A model generated the notes under the pieces. It ran no database searches. It had not been told where the DNA came from and saw nothing but the letters and a program-made list of their open reading frames with translations. The position numbers and the translations under genes are program-made. Positions 14,780 to 23,068 of a stretch of 36,258 nt of DNA are shown here, in pieces (within the stretch, counting starts at the first letter, position 1; every line of letters starts with the position of its first letter). Source of the DNA: Candidatus Zixiibacteriota bacterium (GTDB taxonomy: Bacteria; Zixibacteria; MSB-5A5; GN15; JAAZOE01); the NCBI GenBank assembly GCA_030668485.1, contig DAOUTW010000046.1, positions 1 through 36,258 on the forward strand, given 5' to 3'.

Positions 14780-17482
14780 ATTAAATCAGCAGATATCAGA
14801 CAGTCGTTTATAGATTTTTTCAAGGATCGGGACCATTCCCATCAACCGTCATCGCCGGTTATCCCGCTCGATGACCCGACCCTGCTGTTTATCAATGCCG
14901 GGATGAATCAGTTCAAAGACGTCTTCACCGGCAGCCGCAAAGTGTCGTACAAGCGGGCGGTGTCGTCGCAGAAATGTATCCGCGCCGGCGGAAAACATAA
15001 CGACCTCGAAAATGTCGGCGTAACCGGTCGTCACCAGACTTTCTTTGAAATGCTGGGAAATTTTTCTTTCGGCGATTATTTCAAGGAAGAAGCGATAATA
15101 TTCGCATGGGACTGGGTGACCAAAGGACTTGGCCTGCCGAAAGATAAACTCTACGCCACGGTTTACAACGACGATGACGAAGCTTTCGATTTATGGAGTA
15201 AGATAGCTCCGGAATTGAAAAACGGTCGGATCCTGCGTTTCGGTAAAAAGGATAATTACTGGTCGATGGGTGATACCGGGCCATGCGGGCCGTGTTCGGA
15301 AATTCATATCGACCGTGGTGAACATTTATCCAGAAATGACCCAACGGCCGCAGTTAATACCGAAAATGAGCGTTTTGTCGAATTCTGGAACCTGGTTTTT
15401 ATGCAATACGAGCGCACAGTTGCCGGCGGTGAATTGAATCCGCTGCCGAAGCCGTCGGTCGATACCGGAGCCGGGCTGGAACGAATCACGGCAATCATGC
15501 AAAACGCCGATTCCAACTATGAAACCGACCTGTTTATCCCGCTGACTTCGCATGTCGCTGATATTACCGGTGTCAAATATGATCCCGGCCCTGTGGGATT
15601 ATCGCATCGGGTAATTGCCGACCATGTCCGGGCGTTGTCATTCGCCCTTGCTGATGGCGGTGGGCTTTCGAACGAGGGGCGCGGGTATGTTCTACGGCGT
15701 ATATTGCGGCGCGGTGCGCGTCATGGGCGTCTGTTGGGATACAAAGAGCCGATTATCTTCCAGTTGGTGCCGACCCTGATCGATATTATGGCCGGGCATT
15801 TCACCGAATTGCGCGAGAAGCAAAATCATATTGAGAACGTGATCAAATCGGAAGAGGAACGATTCAGCGAACTTCTCGATACCGGGCTGGAACTGTTTAC
15901 GACTCTTGAAAAGAAAATCAAAGCCTCCGGTTCGGATACTATTCCGGGCGAGGATATATTCAAGCTGTATGATACTTATGGATTTCCGCCAGACATGACG
16001 GCCATTATGGCTCGCGAGGCGGGCCTTGAGGTAGATACAGCCGGCTTTGAGAAATCGATGGCGGCTCAGCAGGAATTATCGCGGGCGGGGTCGAATTTTG
16101 CAGGGATAAAAGCTACTCTGGAGATTTTAAAGAAGGGTGACATCGATGAATCTCATACTGAATTTCTATACGGTGATAATGAACCTCTGTTAGAAGTTGA
16201 AACTCGAGTGGTCCCCGGTTTGCTGGAAGTTAATACAACAGTAGAAACATCAGGTTATGTCGGCAGACCAATGAAGACAGATAAGAATGTATTTGTTGAA
16301 GTCGTCCTTGAGCAAACACCTTTTTACGCCAGCGCGGGCGGTCAGGTTGGTGATGTTGGAACCATTAGTAATGAACGATTCATTCTTTCTGTTGAAAGAG
16401 TGGAAAAGCATAGGGATGCGTATATTCATGTAGGTTTTCTTGAAAAAGGTACAGAGAATGATGTCCTTGAAGCCAATAAGGTTGTAGCCCGAGTCAAAAA
16501 ACCCCGCCGTTGGGATATTATGCGGAATCATACCGCGACTCATCTTCTCCATGCGGCCCTCAGGCAAGTGGTTGGCGATCATGTCAAGCAGTCGGGATCG
16601 ATGGTTGATGATGAACGCCTCCGGTTTGACTTCGCCCATTTCAAAGCTCTGACGTCCGATGAAATCGCCGAAATAGAAAAAATCGTCAATGAGAAAATTC
16701 GCGAAAACCTCCTGGTTCAAACCGACGTGATGCCGGTCGATGAAGCGATGAAATTACCGGGACTTATGGCCCTGTTCGATGAGAAATACGGCGATGAAGT
16801 CAGAGTCGTATCGGTCGGCGCGGAAGAAAATAAATTTTCAAGAGAACTGTGCGGTGGCACACATGTGACCAATACCGCCCAGATCGGATCATGTTATATC
16901 ACTGAAGAATCGGCGATAGCATCAGGTATTCGCCGATTGGAAGCAGTCACCGGACGCGGAGCGACTGAACTGAGCCAGATGAACAAACAAGCGGTCGGCA
17001 GTGTCGGAAGTTTGCTCAATGTCCCGGGTGATGATGTTATTGAAGCGGTCAAGAAGATGGCTTCCGCCATTTCTGATCTGCAAAAAGAAAACAAAAAGCT
17101 GAAGGCTGAAAGATTCTCCGCCGCCGACACCGTCGGTCAGAGAGAAAATATCGGTGATATAGAATTTTCCCATAACGATTTCGGCGAGGTCGATCAGGAA
17201 TCGGCATCAGGATGGGCTGATGGATTTAAGAGCGCAAAAGATCAAGCAATAGCAGTCGCGGTCGGAATCATCAATGGTAAGCGGACGTTTATCGCCTCGG
17301 CTTCCAAGGCGGCCAATGACGCCGGTATCGACTGTGGAAAATTGTTTGGCGAAATAGTGCGCGCTATGGGAGGTCGCGGGGGAGGCAAAGCAGGTTTTGC
17401 CCGGGGAGGTTTGCCCGATGATGTCGCGTATGATGATTTTGTCGCCAAAGTCAGGGAAAAGATAAACGAAGCACAAGGATAG
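14780..17482 (+). CDS. alaS: Alanine--tRNA ligase (AlaRS) with ATT start
   Basis: Charges tRNA-Ala with alanine and edits mischarged Ser/Gly. The full protein is 900 residues: a class II catalytic domain with LLFINAGMNQFKDVF, GRHQTFFEMLGNFSFGDYF and GDTGPCGPCSEIH; a linker; an editing domain with HTATHLLHAAL (Zn ligands) and CGGTHVTNT; and a C-terminal DHHA1-like GGRGGGKAGFARGG. No ATG, GTG or TTG exists in frame between the recX stop and codon 42, yet the first 41 codons encode conserved AlaRS sequence (ADIRQSFIDFFKDRDHS, then LDDPTLLFINAGM). The start must therefore be ATT 14780, with GAGGTG at 14767-14772 seven bases upstream. Calling the gene from ATG 14903 removes part of the active site. 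Confidence 0.95.
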   Translation: MKSADIRQSFIDFFKDRDHSHQPSSPVIPLDDPTLLFINAGMNQFKDVFTGSRKVSYKRAVSSQKCIRAGGKHNDLENVGVTGRHQTFFEMLGNFSFGDYFKEEAIIFAWDWVTKGLGLPKDKLYATVYNDDDEAFDLWSKIAPELKNGRILRFGKKDNYWSMGDTGPCGPCSEIHIDRGEHLSRNDPTAAVNTENERFVEFWNLVFMQYERTVAGGELNPLPKPSVDTGAGLERITAIMQNADSNYETDLFIPLTSHVADITGVKYDPGPVGLSHRVIADHVRALSFALADGGGLSNEGRGYVLRRILRRGARHGRLLGYKEPIIFQLVPTLIDIMAGHFTELREKQNHIENVIKSEEERFSELLDTGLELFTTLEKKIKASGSDTIPGEDIFKLYDTYGFPPDMTAIMAREAGLEVDTAGFEKSMAAQQELSRAGSNFAGIKATLEILKKGDIDESHTEFLYGDNEPLLEVETRVVPGLLEVNTTVETSGYVGRPMKTDKNVFVEVVLEQTPFYASAGGQVGDVGTISNERFILSVERVEKHRDAYIHVGFLEKGTENDVLEANKVVARVKKPRRWDIMRNHTATHLLHAALRQVVGDHVKQSGSMVDDERLRFDFAHFKALTSDEIAEIEKIVNEKIRENLLVQTDVMPVDEAMKLPGLMALFDEKYGDEVRVVSVGAEENKFSRELCGGTHVTNTAQIGSCYITEESAIASGIRRLEAVTGRGATELSQMNKQAVGSVGSLLNVPGDDVIEAVKKMASAISDLQKENKKLKAERFSAADTVGQRENIGDIEFSHNDFGEVDQESASGWADGFKSAKDQAIAVAVGIINGKRTFIASASKAANDAGIDCGKLFGEIVRAMGGRGGGKAGFARGGLPDDVAYDDFVAKVREKINEAQG

Positions 17483-18253
17483 ATGGCAGGGAATATGCCG
17501 TTATTTGAACATTTGCTTAAAATAAAAGAGGAGAAGGGAGCCGGGTTTTTCCTACTTCTTGATCCCGACCGTGTCGATGGCAAACGACTCGCGGAAATGG
17601 CCGAGGCGGCTGCTATGTGCGGCGTCGATGCTATTCTGGCCGGGAGTTCCTTTGTCGGCTGCCATGATTTCGACGCTCGCATGGCCGATCTAAAAAAGGC
17701 GTCGACCCTGCCGGTAATTCTTTTTCCCGGAAATTCTCGACAAATTTCCCGTCATGTCGATGGCCTGCTGTTTTTATCCCTGATATCGGGACGCAATCCG
17801 ACCTATCTGATCGAAGAGCAGGTCCGGGGGGCGTCATTGATTAAATCGTACGGGCTGGAACCGATCCCGACCGCATATATGCTGATCGAATCGGGAACAG
17901 TAACCTCGGTGCAATTCATTTCAAATACTCAGCCGATACCTCGCGATAAAACCGACCTGGCGAAGGCGCATGCGTTGGCCGCCAAATACCTGGGGATGAA
18001 AATGGTTTATCTCGAAGCCGGGTCAGGAGCGACGATTCCGGTTCCGGAGGAGATGATAACAGGCGTGGCTGATTATTGCGGATTGCCGGTGATTGTCGGA
18101 GGCGGTATCCGCCGGCCGGAGGAGGCCGCATCGCGAGTCGCTGCCGGAGCTTCATTTATCGTGATCGGAACCCGGTTGGAATATGAAAACGATACCAGGT
18201 ATATGCGCGAACTGGCCGATGCCATTCATTGCTCGGAAAAAACTACAATTTAG
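17483..18253 (+). CDS. Geranylgeranylglyceryl-phosphate synthase family protein (GGGPS/PcrB-like)
   Basis: Family members join a polyprenyl diphosphate to glycerol-1-phosphate by an ether bond, the first step of archaeal-type lipids. The 256-residue TIM-barrel shows FLLLDPDR near the start, GGSSF-like AGSSFVG, VILFPGN, the loop SGRNPTYLI, YLEAGSGA, the phosphate-binding GGGIRRPEEA and GTRLEY at the end. Family membership is clear; prenyl chain length and lipid product are not. The ATG abuts the alaS stop (ATG 17495 is an alternative), and gmhA follows after 3 bases, so it is embedded in a core operon. Such genes occur in several FCB-group bacteria. Confidence 0.88.
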   Translation: MAGNMPLFEHLLKIKEEKGAGFFLLLDPDRVDGKRLAEMAEAAAMCGVDAILAGSSFVGCHDFDARMADLKKASTLPVILFPGNSRQISRHVDGLLFLSLISGRNPTYLIEEQVRGASLIKSYGLEPIPTAYMLIESGTVTSVQFISNTQPIPRDKTDLAKAHALAAKYLGMKMVYLEAGSGATIPVPEEMITGVADYCGLPVIVGGGIRRPEEAASRVAAGASFIVIGTRLEYENDTRYMRELADAIHCSEKTTI

Positions 18254-18256
18254 CGG

Positions 18257-18853
18257 ATGATTATGACCAAAAACGAAAAAAGAAAAACGCTTCTCGATGC
18301 CGCTGCCCGTGCGGTCGAAACCAAGCAGGCATTGATGGAAAAAGCGCTCGATGATATCATCGACATGGCCGGCGACCTGGCCCGGGTATCAAAAAAAGGC
18401 GGGACTATCTATCTGGCCGGAAATGGCGGATCGGCAGCCGATTGCCAGCATTTTGCAACCGAGTTGGTAGTGCGGTTGACAGGAGATTTTGAGCGACCGT
18501 CGGTCCCGGCAGTTGCTCTCACGGCCAACAGCTCTCTTTTGACCGCCGCCGGAAACGATTACGGCTTTGACAAGATATTCGCCCGGCAAGTGGAGGGCCT
18601 GGTCGGCAAAAAAGATGCCCTGTTATTAATTTCGACTTCCGGAAATTCGATCAACCTGGTCAAGGCGGCGCAGGTGGCACGCCGCAAGGGCACACCGATT
18701 TTCGCCCTGCTCGGAAGCGGCGGCGGCAAATTGAAAAGATATACGACCCGGAAAATAATCGTCCCCTCGACTTCGGTTCAGCGGATTCAGGAGGAGCATA
18801 TTTTCATTATTCATAATCTGGTGAAACTGATGGAACAGGAACTGTTTGCATGA
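18257..18853 (+). CDS. gmhA: Phosphoheptose isomerase (GmhA)
   Basis: Converts sedoheptulose-7-phosphate to D-glycero-D-manno-heptose-7-phosphate for LPS inner-core heptose. The 198-residue SIS-domain protein has the family marks AGNGGSAADCQHFATELVVR, TANSSLLTAAGNDYGFDKIF, the STSGNS phosphate loop and the C-terminal QRIQEEHIFIIH with the catalytic Glu/His region. It starts 3 bases after the GGGPS gene and overlaps the O-antigen ligase by 4 bases (ATGA), so translation is coupled. ATG 18263 is a second possible start. Confidence 0.92.
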   Translation: MIMTKNEKRKTLLDAAARAVETKQALMEKALDDIIDMAGDLARVSKKGGTIYLAGNGGSAADCQHFATELVVRLTGDFERPSVPAVALTANSSLLTAAGNDYGFDKIFARQVEGLVGKKDALLLISTSGNSINLVKAAQVARRKGTPIFALLGSGGGKLKRYTTRKIIVPSTSVQRIQEEHIFIIHNLVKLMEQELFA

Positions 18854-20079
18854 AACCTGACAAAGTGGCGCAAATAATGATCTGGGTCGGACTGGGAGGT
18901 TTTGCCCTGACATCCCCGGCTTCAATCGCAGCCTCGCAATTGATGTTCGGCGTAGCTCTGGCCGGTTTTATCGGCTACATTATCACCCTTCATGACCGGA
19001 GCAAACTCGTTTTTCCTCCGGTGCCGATCATCATTGTAATGATCATTTATAGCTGTTATCGATTCGCTTCGATGCTTTATGGCGGCACCGATTTACTGAT
19101 AATCCGTGAGGATTGGTTGTTTCTGATGATGATTATCGGAGCGGTCGTCTTCCGGAATATCAAAAATCTGACCCGGGTTCTCGATTTCTTCGTTGCCGGG
19201 GTCATTTTTATGGGCGGCTATGGCATCTGGCAGCATTTTGTCGGAGTTGACCTTTACCACGGAGTTTTGCTGGATAAAATGGTTTTCGGCTACCGGGCGA
19301 TCGGCAATTTTTCTACTTATCTGACCTTTTCCGGTTTTTTTGCGATCGCCTCGATCTTCCTGGTCCCGGTCGGATTTTCAGTTACCAGCAAACCGCGCAA
19401 ATTTATATACCTGCTCGCCTCACAGATCGGTCTGGTTTGTATCCTGTTCAATTATTCCCGCTCAACCATTGTGGCCCTGGTTATAGGCGGTATCGTATTG
19501 GTGGTTCTGGTGGGCGCCAGATACCGGAAATGGGTTTCGCTGATACTGCTGTTGACACTGGCTGCCGGTATAGTGGTTTCCCCCGATTTCCTTAACCGCT
19601 TTAAGAATATGGGACAGACCGAATTTTCGATCGAATACGCCAATTCCCGTTTCGCTATCTGGGAGACGACACTATCGATGATCAAGGAAGATCCGATCCT
19701 TGGTATCGGGCCGGGAAATTTTCACGCCAAGTATATCGAATATAGAAAAAATCGAACCGGCCGCAATTTGTCTCATGCCCATAACGATATCCTGCATGTG
19801 GCCGCGGTTTCGGGTATTCCCTGCGCCCTTTTGTTTCTCCTGCTTTGGTTTTTGGTGCTCCTCTATTTGTATAAAGGGTATGCTCGCTGTCCTGACGGAT
19901 TTCAGAAAGGCCTGATCCTGGGGTCGTTTTTGGCCTCGGTAGTCTTTCTGGTGATGGCTCAATTTGAGGCGTTCTTTGCCGATGAAGAAGTTAGACTGCT
20001 TTTAATGTTCCTATGGGGAATAGGCCTGGCGGTGATCGGAAATTTGAAGGCCTCCGAGAAGTTATCGGAGATCGCATGA
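18850..20079 (+). CDS. O-antigen ligase-family membrane protein (Wzy/WaaL type)
   Basis: A 409-residue protein with about 10-12 TM helices and the large periplasmic loop typical of WaaL/Wzy_C proteins. The loop contains IGPGNFHAKY and then NLSHAHNDILHVAAVSGIP, the H.HN..L...A..GI signature. The family joins O-antigen to lipid A core or polymerises sugars, and I cannot tell ligase from polymerase. Its 4-base overlap with gmhA fits a shared role in LPS assembly. It ends the recX-to-ligase operon. Confidence 0.85.
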   Translation: MKPDKVAQIMIWVGLGGFALTSPASIAASQLMFGVALAGFIGYIITLHDRSKLVFPPVPIIIVMIIYSCYRFASMLYGGTDLLIIREDWLFLMMIIGAVVFRNIKNLTRVLDFFVAGVIFMGGYGIWQHFVGVDLYHGVLLDKMVFGYRAIGNFSTYLTFSGFFAIASIFLVPVGFSVTSKPRKFIYLLASQIGLVCILFNYSRSTIVALVIGGIVLVVLVGARYRKWVSLILLLTLAAGIVVSPDFLNRFKNMGQTEFSIEYANSRFAIWETTLSMIKEDPILGIGPGNFHAKYIEYRKNRTGRNLSHAHNDILHVAAVSGIPCALLFLLLWFLVLLYLYKGYARCPDGFQKGLILGSFLASVVFLVMAQFEAFFADEEVRLLLMFLWGIGLAVIGNLKASEKLSEIA

Positions 20080-20092
20080 TAGAAAATTCCGC

Positions 20093-20120
20093 TTGACAAA
20101 GGGCCGATTGGAGGTATATT
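20093..20120 (+). promoter_or_regulatory. Sigma70-type promoter giving a near-leaderless mRNA
   Basis: TTGACA (20093-20098), a 16-base spacer and TATATT (20115-20120) make a near-consensus promoter. Transcription would start near 20127, about 3 bases before the ATG at 20130. It could also feed the two tRNA genes downstream. Confidence 0.65.
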
Positions 20121-20129
20121 AGTCGGGCT

Positions 20130-20357
20130 ATGGCGCAGAAAAATAACAAAGAGAAGAAAACCGGCCTGCCGTTCGGCCCTCGAAATTATATGATAATGGG
20201 CGCGGCGCTGGTGATGATAATTATCGGTTATTTCTCTCTCAATTCGGGGTCGATTACTCTGGCTCCGATTCTACTGGTTTTAGGTTATTGCGTCCTTTTC
20301 CCGCTGGGTATCATCTGGGGTGGTAGCCGGGACGAGGCGGAAGATACGGGAGAGTAA
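20130..20357 (+). CDS. Small two-TM protein (DUF3098-like)
   Basis: A 75-residue protein with a Lys-rich N-terminus, a short FGPRNYMIMG stretch, TM helices at about 21-38 and 44-64, and an acidic tail. The Phe-Gly-x-x-Asn-Tyr entry to TM1 with a following IGY resembles DUF3098 proteins of Bacteroidetes; this is from memory. No Shine-Dalgarno sequence precedes the ATG, and the promoter at 20093 would leave almost no leader. Function unknown. Confidence 0.7.
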   Translation: MAQKNNKEKKTGLPFGPRNYMIMGAALVMIIIGYFSLNSGSITLAPILLVLGYCVLFPLGIIWGGSRDEAEDTGE

Positions 20358-20398
20358 TTCGGCAGTCATTGGTTAGAATAAAGTGGCTGTCCTGACAT

Positions 20399-20476
20399 GG
20401 GCAGTTAGCTCAGTTTGGTTAGAGCACCTGCCTTACACGCAGGGGGTCACTGGTTCGAGTCCAGTACTGCCCACCA
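20399..20476 (+). tRNA. tRNA-Val (TAC)
   Basis: A complete cloverleaf. The 5' acceptor strand GGGCAGT pairs with ACTGCCC, the anticodon loop CTTACAC gives TAC, GGTTCGAGTCC forms the T-arm, and A73 and CCA are encoded. Confidence 0.97.
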
Positions 20477-20522
20477 TAAAGCCGAGGTAGCGGGTTTAGA
20501 AAAAACAAGTTTTGTAATATAA

Positions 20523-20560
20523 AATAACGCGGAACCGACACAGCGACACCGCGTTATTCA
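20523..20560. repeat. Inverted repeat between the two tRNA genes
   Basis: AATAACGCGG and CCGCGTTATT are perfect 10-bp arms around a 16-base loop. There is no T-run, so a processing or pausing stem is as likely as a terminator. Confidence 0.5.
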
Positions 20561-20575
20561 TCATACATATGGTGC

Positions 20576-20653
20576 GGGGTTGTAGTTCAGTTTGGTTAGA
20601 ACGCCTGCCTGTCACGCAGGAGGTCGCGAGTTCGAGTCTCGTCAACCCCGCCA
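20576..20653 (+). tRNA. tRNA-Asp (GTC), integration target
   Basis: Acceptor strands GGGGTTG and CAACCCC pair, the anticodon loop CTGTCAC gives GTC, discriminator G73 and CCA are encoded. Its 3' part is duplicated exactly at 33719-33772, so this gene is the attachment site used by the 13-kb element. The gene stays intact after integration. Confidence 0.97.
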
Positions 20654-20655
20654 TT
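20602..20655 (+). repeat. attL: 54-bp direct repeat in tRNA-Asp
   Basis: From the anticodon stem through CCA plus TT, this is identical to 33719-33772. The bases outside differ at both ends (A/T before, A/G after). The integrase gene begins 98 bases downstream, as usual for tRNA-targeting tyrosine recombinases. Confidence 0.93.
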
Positions 20656-20700
20656 ATTCAGGCGCAAGCCGCCATCCCCCAACGACATTCAACGATCCAG

Positions 20701-20743
20701 CCAGTGCTTGAGCGCAGTTTTCAACGCTCGAAAACAGCACTGG
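20701..20743 (+). promoter_or_regulatory. Hairpin covering the integrase ribosome-binding site
   Basis: CCAGTGCT (20701-20708) pairs with AGCACTGG (20736-20743), and GAGCG/CGCTC can pair inside. The 3' arm overlaps the first bases of the GGAGG (20742-20746) that serves GTG 20753, so folding could restrain integrase translation. CAGCACTGG recurs at 33624 near attR, so it may instead be a recombinase arm site. Confidence 0.45.
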
Positions 20744-20752
20744 AGGTCTCCT

Positions 20753-21688
20753 GTGAGCATCACGACGTTCAAGCAATTACTGAACTATGCCGATCAGATT
20801 AATATGGGCAACACTACAACGACCACAATCGAGAGCTTCTATTTCCGCTGTCGTTTGATTGGCTGTACCGCCAAAACGCAGGCCGTTTACGCCGAACGCC
20901 TGAGCTACCTGTTGCGGTATGCGGAGTCAATCGACAGGAAACTGGAAGAGTTGACCAAGCACGACTTACAGCGGTACATCAACACTTTGATCGACACCGT
21001 AAGTCCAGTTACGATCAACGGGCGCATCCAAGTCTACCGAGTCTTTTACGGCCACCTGCTGAAAGAGGGCTTCGTTGAGACCGATCCCATGGTCGGCATC
21101 GACAAGGTGAAACAACCGCACACTTTGAAGCGTGTGATTACTCCGGAAGAGTTGAGCAGGATTTTGGACCAAATCAATAAGCGGACTTTCATCGGCACTA
21201 GGGACCGTGCGATTATCCTGTTGACCTTTGACGCCATGCTAAGACTTTCGGAGTTGCTGTCGATCAAAACGTCGCAACTGGATTTGCGGTCTGGGGTGAT
21301 CCACGTGGTAGGGAAGGGTCGAAAAGAGAGATTTGTGGCCTTTTCACCTACGACCGCACAACTTCTCCATACTTATGTGACACGGTTCCGTGCGAAAGTC
21401 CCAGGAGACTTGCTGTTCTGTACCCGGCAGGGTGGGCCAATCGGCCACCGCTACGCCCAAAGGATTTTCAGCAACCCAGCCCGCAAGATCGGGCTACATC
21501 TACACCCACATCTGGCGAGACACTCCGGAGCGACGGCATTTGTCCGTGCCGGTGGTCCGTTGTCCGTGCTGCAGCGTGCGCTTGGCCATTCGACCTTGCG
21601 GGTGACGGAGCGGTACATCCACGTAGACGACACTGATTTGCACAACGCCTATGAGCAATTCGCACCAGCGGCAGACGTAAGAGTGTGA
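20753..21688 (+). CDS. Tyrosine recombinase (integrase)
   Basis: Catalyses site-specific integration and excision at tRNA-Asp. The 311-residue XerC/D-like protein has an N-terminal SAM-like core-binding domain (about 22-110) and a C-terminal catalytic domain. All catalytic residues are visible: Arg164 (AMLRLSELL), Lys188 (VVGKGRKER), His253 and Arg256 (HPHLARHSGA), His279 (LGHST) and the nucleophile Tyr288 (TERYIHV). GTG 20753 is chosen because GGAGG lies 6 bases upstream; the frame can be extended to TTG 20708, but that runs through the hairpin. It sits next to attL and is the only recombinase in the element. Confidence 0.93.
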   Translation: MSITTFKQLLNYADQINMGNTTTTTIESFYFRCRLIGCTAKTQAVYAERLSYLLRYAESIDRKLEELTKHDLQRYINTLIDTVSPVTINGRIQVYRVFYGHLLKEGFVETDPMVGIDKVKQPHTLKRVITPEELSRILDQINKRTFIGTRDRAIILLTFDAMLRLSELLSIKTSQLDLRSGVIHVVGKGRKERFVAFSPTTAQLLHTYVTRFRAKVPGDLLFCTRQGGPIGHRYAQRIFSNPARKIGLHLHPHLARHSGATAFVRAGGPLSVLQRALGHSTLRVTERYIHVDDTDLHNAYEQFAPAADVRV

Positions 21689-21733
21689 GTGATCGGTTCA
21701 GCCCTGTCGATCAGCGATTCGCACATCGCATCA

Positions 21734-22042
21734 CTATAGTCCAATTGGTGGTCTCCTATCCGGAAACTCAACAGGGATGGTAAACCGCACGCGGCTGACC
21801 GACTCACTCGCGGACTCCGTTTGGCCGTCTACGCCAAGCTTGAGAATACCAGCGATGGCAATACCGGCACCAGCACCCCCCGACACGCCTTCCGAGACTG
21901 TAACAGCTACATCAAACTCGATTGACTGCAACTGTCCCATCTGGCAAACGTTATACTCTTTCGCACTAATTTGCCCTTGTGCGGTCACAACCCCATCAAC
22001 GATCTGCTGGATCGTCTGAGCTACGAACTCTTTCAATTCCAC
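21734..22042 (-). CDS. Small protein with Gly/Ala-rich centre (unknown family)
   Basis: A 102-residue protein: an amphipathic helix (MELKEFVAQTIQQIVDGVV), then strands with IEFDVAVTVSEG, a Gly/Ala/Ile-rich segment (GGAGAGIAIAGILKLGVDG) and a closing VSRVRFTIPVEFP strand. I recall similar small proteins with EFDVAVT...SRIKFSVP patterns across bacteria, some near signalling or defence genes, but no function is settled. The GTG start has AGGAGG eight bases upstream. It is convergent with the integrase and divergent from the methylase. A role in the element's regulation or defence is only a guess. Confidence 0.65.
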   Translation of the reverse strand: MELKEFVAQTIQQIVDGVVTAQGQISAKEYNVCQMGQLQSIEFDVAVTVSEGVSGGAGAGIAIAGILKLGVDGQTESASESVSRVRFTIPVEFPDRRPPIGL

Positions 22043-22213
22043 GGGTAAGCCTCCTCGTTAAACCTTGAACTGCTCCCAACATCGCAAACCCAGCAGGCCG
22101 TGTCAAGTCGTAAATCGTGGGTAGCTATTAGTCACATATTAAAGAGAAGCATTGACAGAGATACCTCGACCTTGTTTTTTAGGGTAAACGAGTCTAAATG
22201 AAAGGTCGCAACC

Positions 22214-23068
22214 GTGCAACTATCGCTTTTACCCCGTACTCGACCAAAAGGGCAACTCCTTAAGTGGGTTGGAAATAAGTACAAGTACGCCCACACCATC
22301 ACTGCCTATTTCCCAGATGACTATCGTCGCTACTATGAGCCTTTCCTCGGCATCGGGACTATACTCGCCACGCTCGCGCCGGAAAAAGCAATTGCCGGTG
22401 ATATTAATACAGAGCTTATTGAATTTTGGAAGTTAGTTCAGACTGATTCCGATTCACTTGAATCGTACTATAGAGACACAATTGAACGATTCAACAAGAA
22501 CCGGCAGGTGGTGTACAATGAAATCAAGGCTAAGTATAATGCGAACCCAAACCCATACGACTTAATGATAATCAGTCGCACCTGTTATGGTGGTGTGATG
22601 CGCTTCACACGCGAGGGCAGCATCAGCACGCCAATCGGCCCACACAAGCCAATCGCTCCGGAGACGTTTGAGGCTCGCCTGTATGAGTGGCAGAAGCGCG
22701 TCCAATATACTAGGTTTGTCAACCAGTCGTTCAGCAAAACAATGAAGTCGGCAGGAGAAGGTGATATCGTCTATTGCGATCCACCGTACATTGACACACA
22801 GGCGATTCTCTATGGCGCACAGGATTTCAGTTTCTCCGAGCTAGTCGAGATGATCGCAGAATGTAAGAGTAACGGGGCCAAGGTCGCACTTTCCATCGAC
22901 GGGACGAAGAAGTCCGGAACGAAGCGCATTCCGGTTGATTGGCCGAAGAGTCTCTTCGAGCGCGAAGTCCTCCTGGATTGTGGCAGTTCGATGTTACGTC
23001 GATTTCAGAACGGTGGTAGTGCGATGGTCGGCGAGGGCGTACACGACAGGCTGCTACTCACGTGGTAG
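22214..23068 (+). CDS. DNA adenine methylase, D12/Dam class
   Basis: A 284-residue N6-adenine methyltransferase that would protect target sites with S-adenosylmethionine. Motifs in alpha-class order are KWVGNK (17-22), EPFLGIGT (42-49, SAM binding), AGDIN and the catalytic DPPY (189-192). The target sequence cannot be read from the protein. It starts at GTG 22214. Its stop is followed directly by the convergent endonuclease-like gene (no gap), so the two probably form a restriction-modification pair. GATC maintenance is possible but less likely for a MTase paired with a nuclease. Confidence 0.92.
   Translation: MQLSLLPRTRPKGQLLKWVGNKYKYAHTITAYFPDDYRRYYEPFLGIGTILATLAPEKAIAGDINTELIEFWKLVQTDSDSLESYYRDTIERFNKNRQVVYNEIKAKYNANPNPYDLMIISRTCYGGVMRFTREGSISTPIGPHKPIAPETFEARLYEWQKRVQYTRFVNQSFSKTMKSAGEGDIVYCDPPYIDTQAILYGAQDFSFSELVEMIAECKSNGAKVALSIDGTKKSGTKRIPVDWPKSLFEREVLLDCGSSMLRRFQNGGSAMVGEGVHDRLLLTW

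Noticed and set aside
20569-20802. 77-residue frame over tRNA-Asp
   Set aside because: It is the tRNA gene translated and has no ribosome-binding site of its own.
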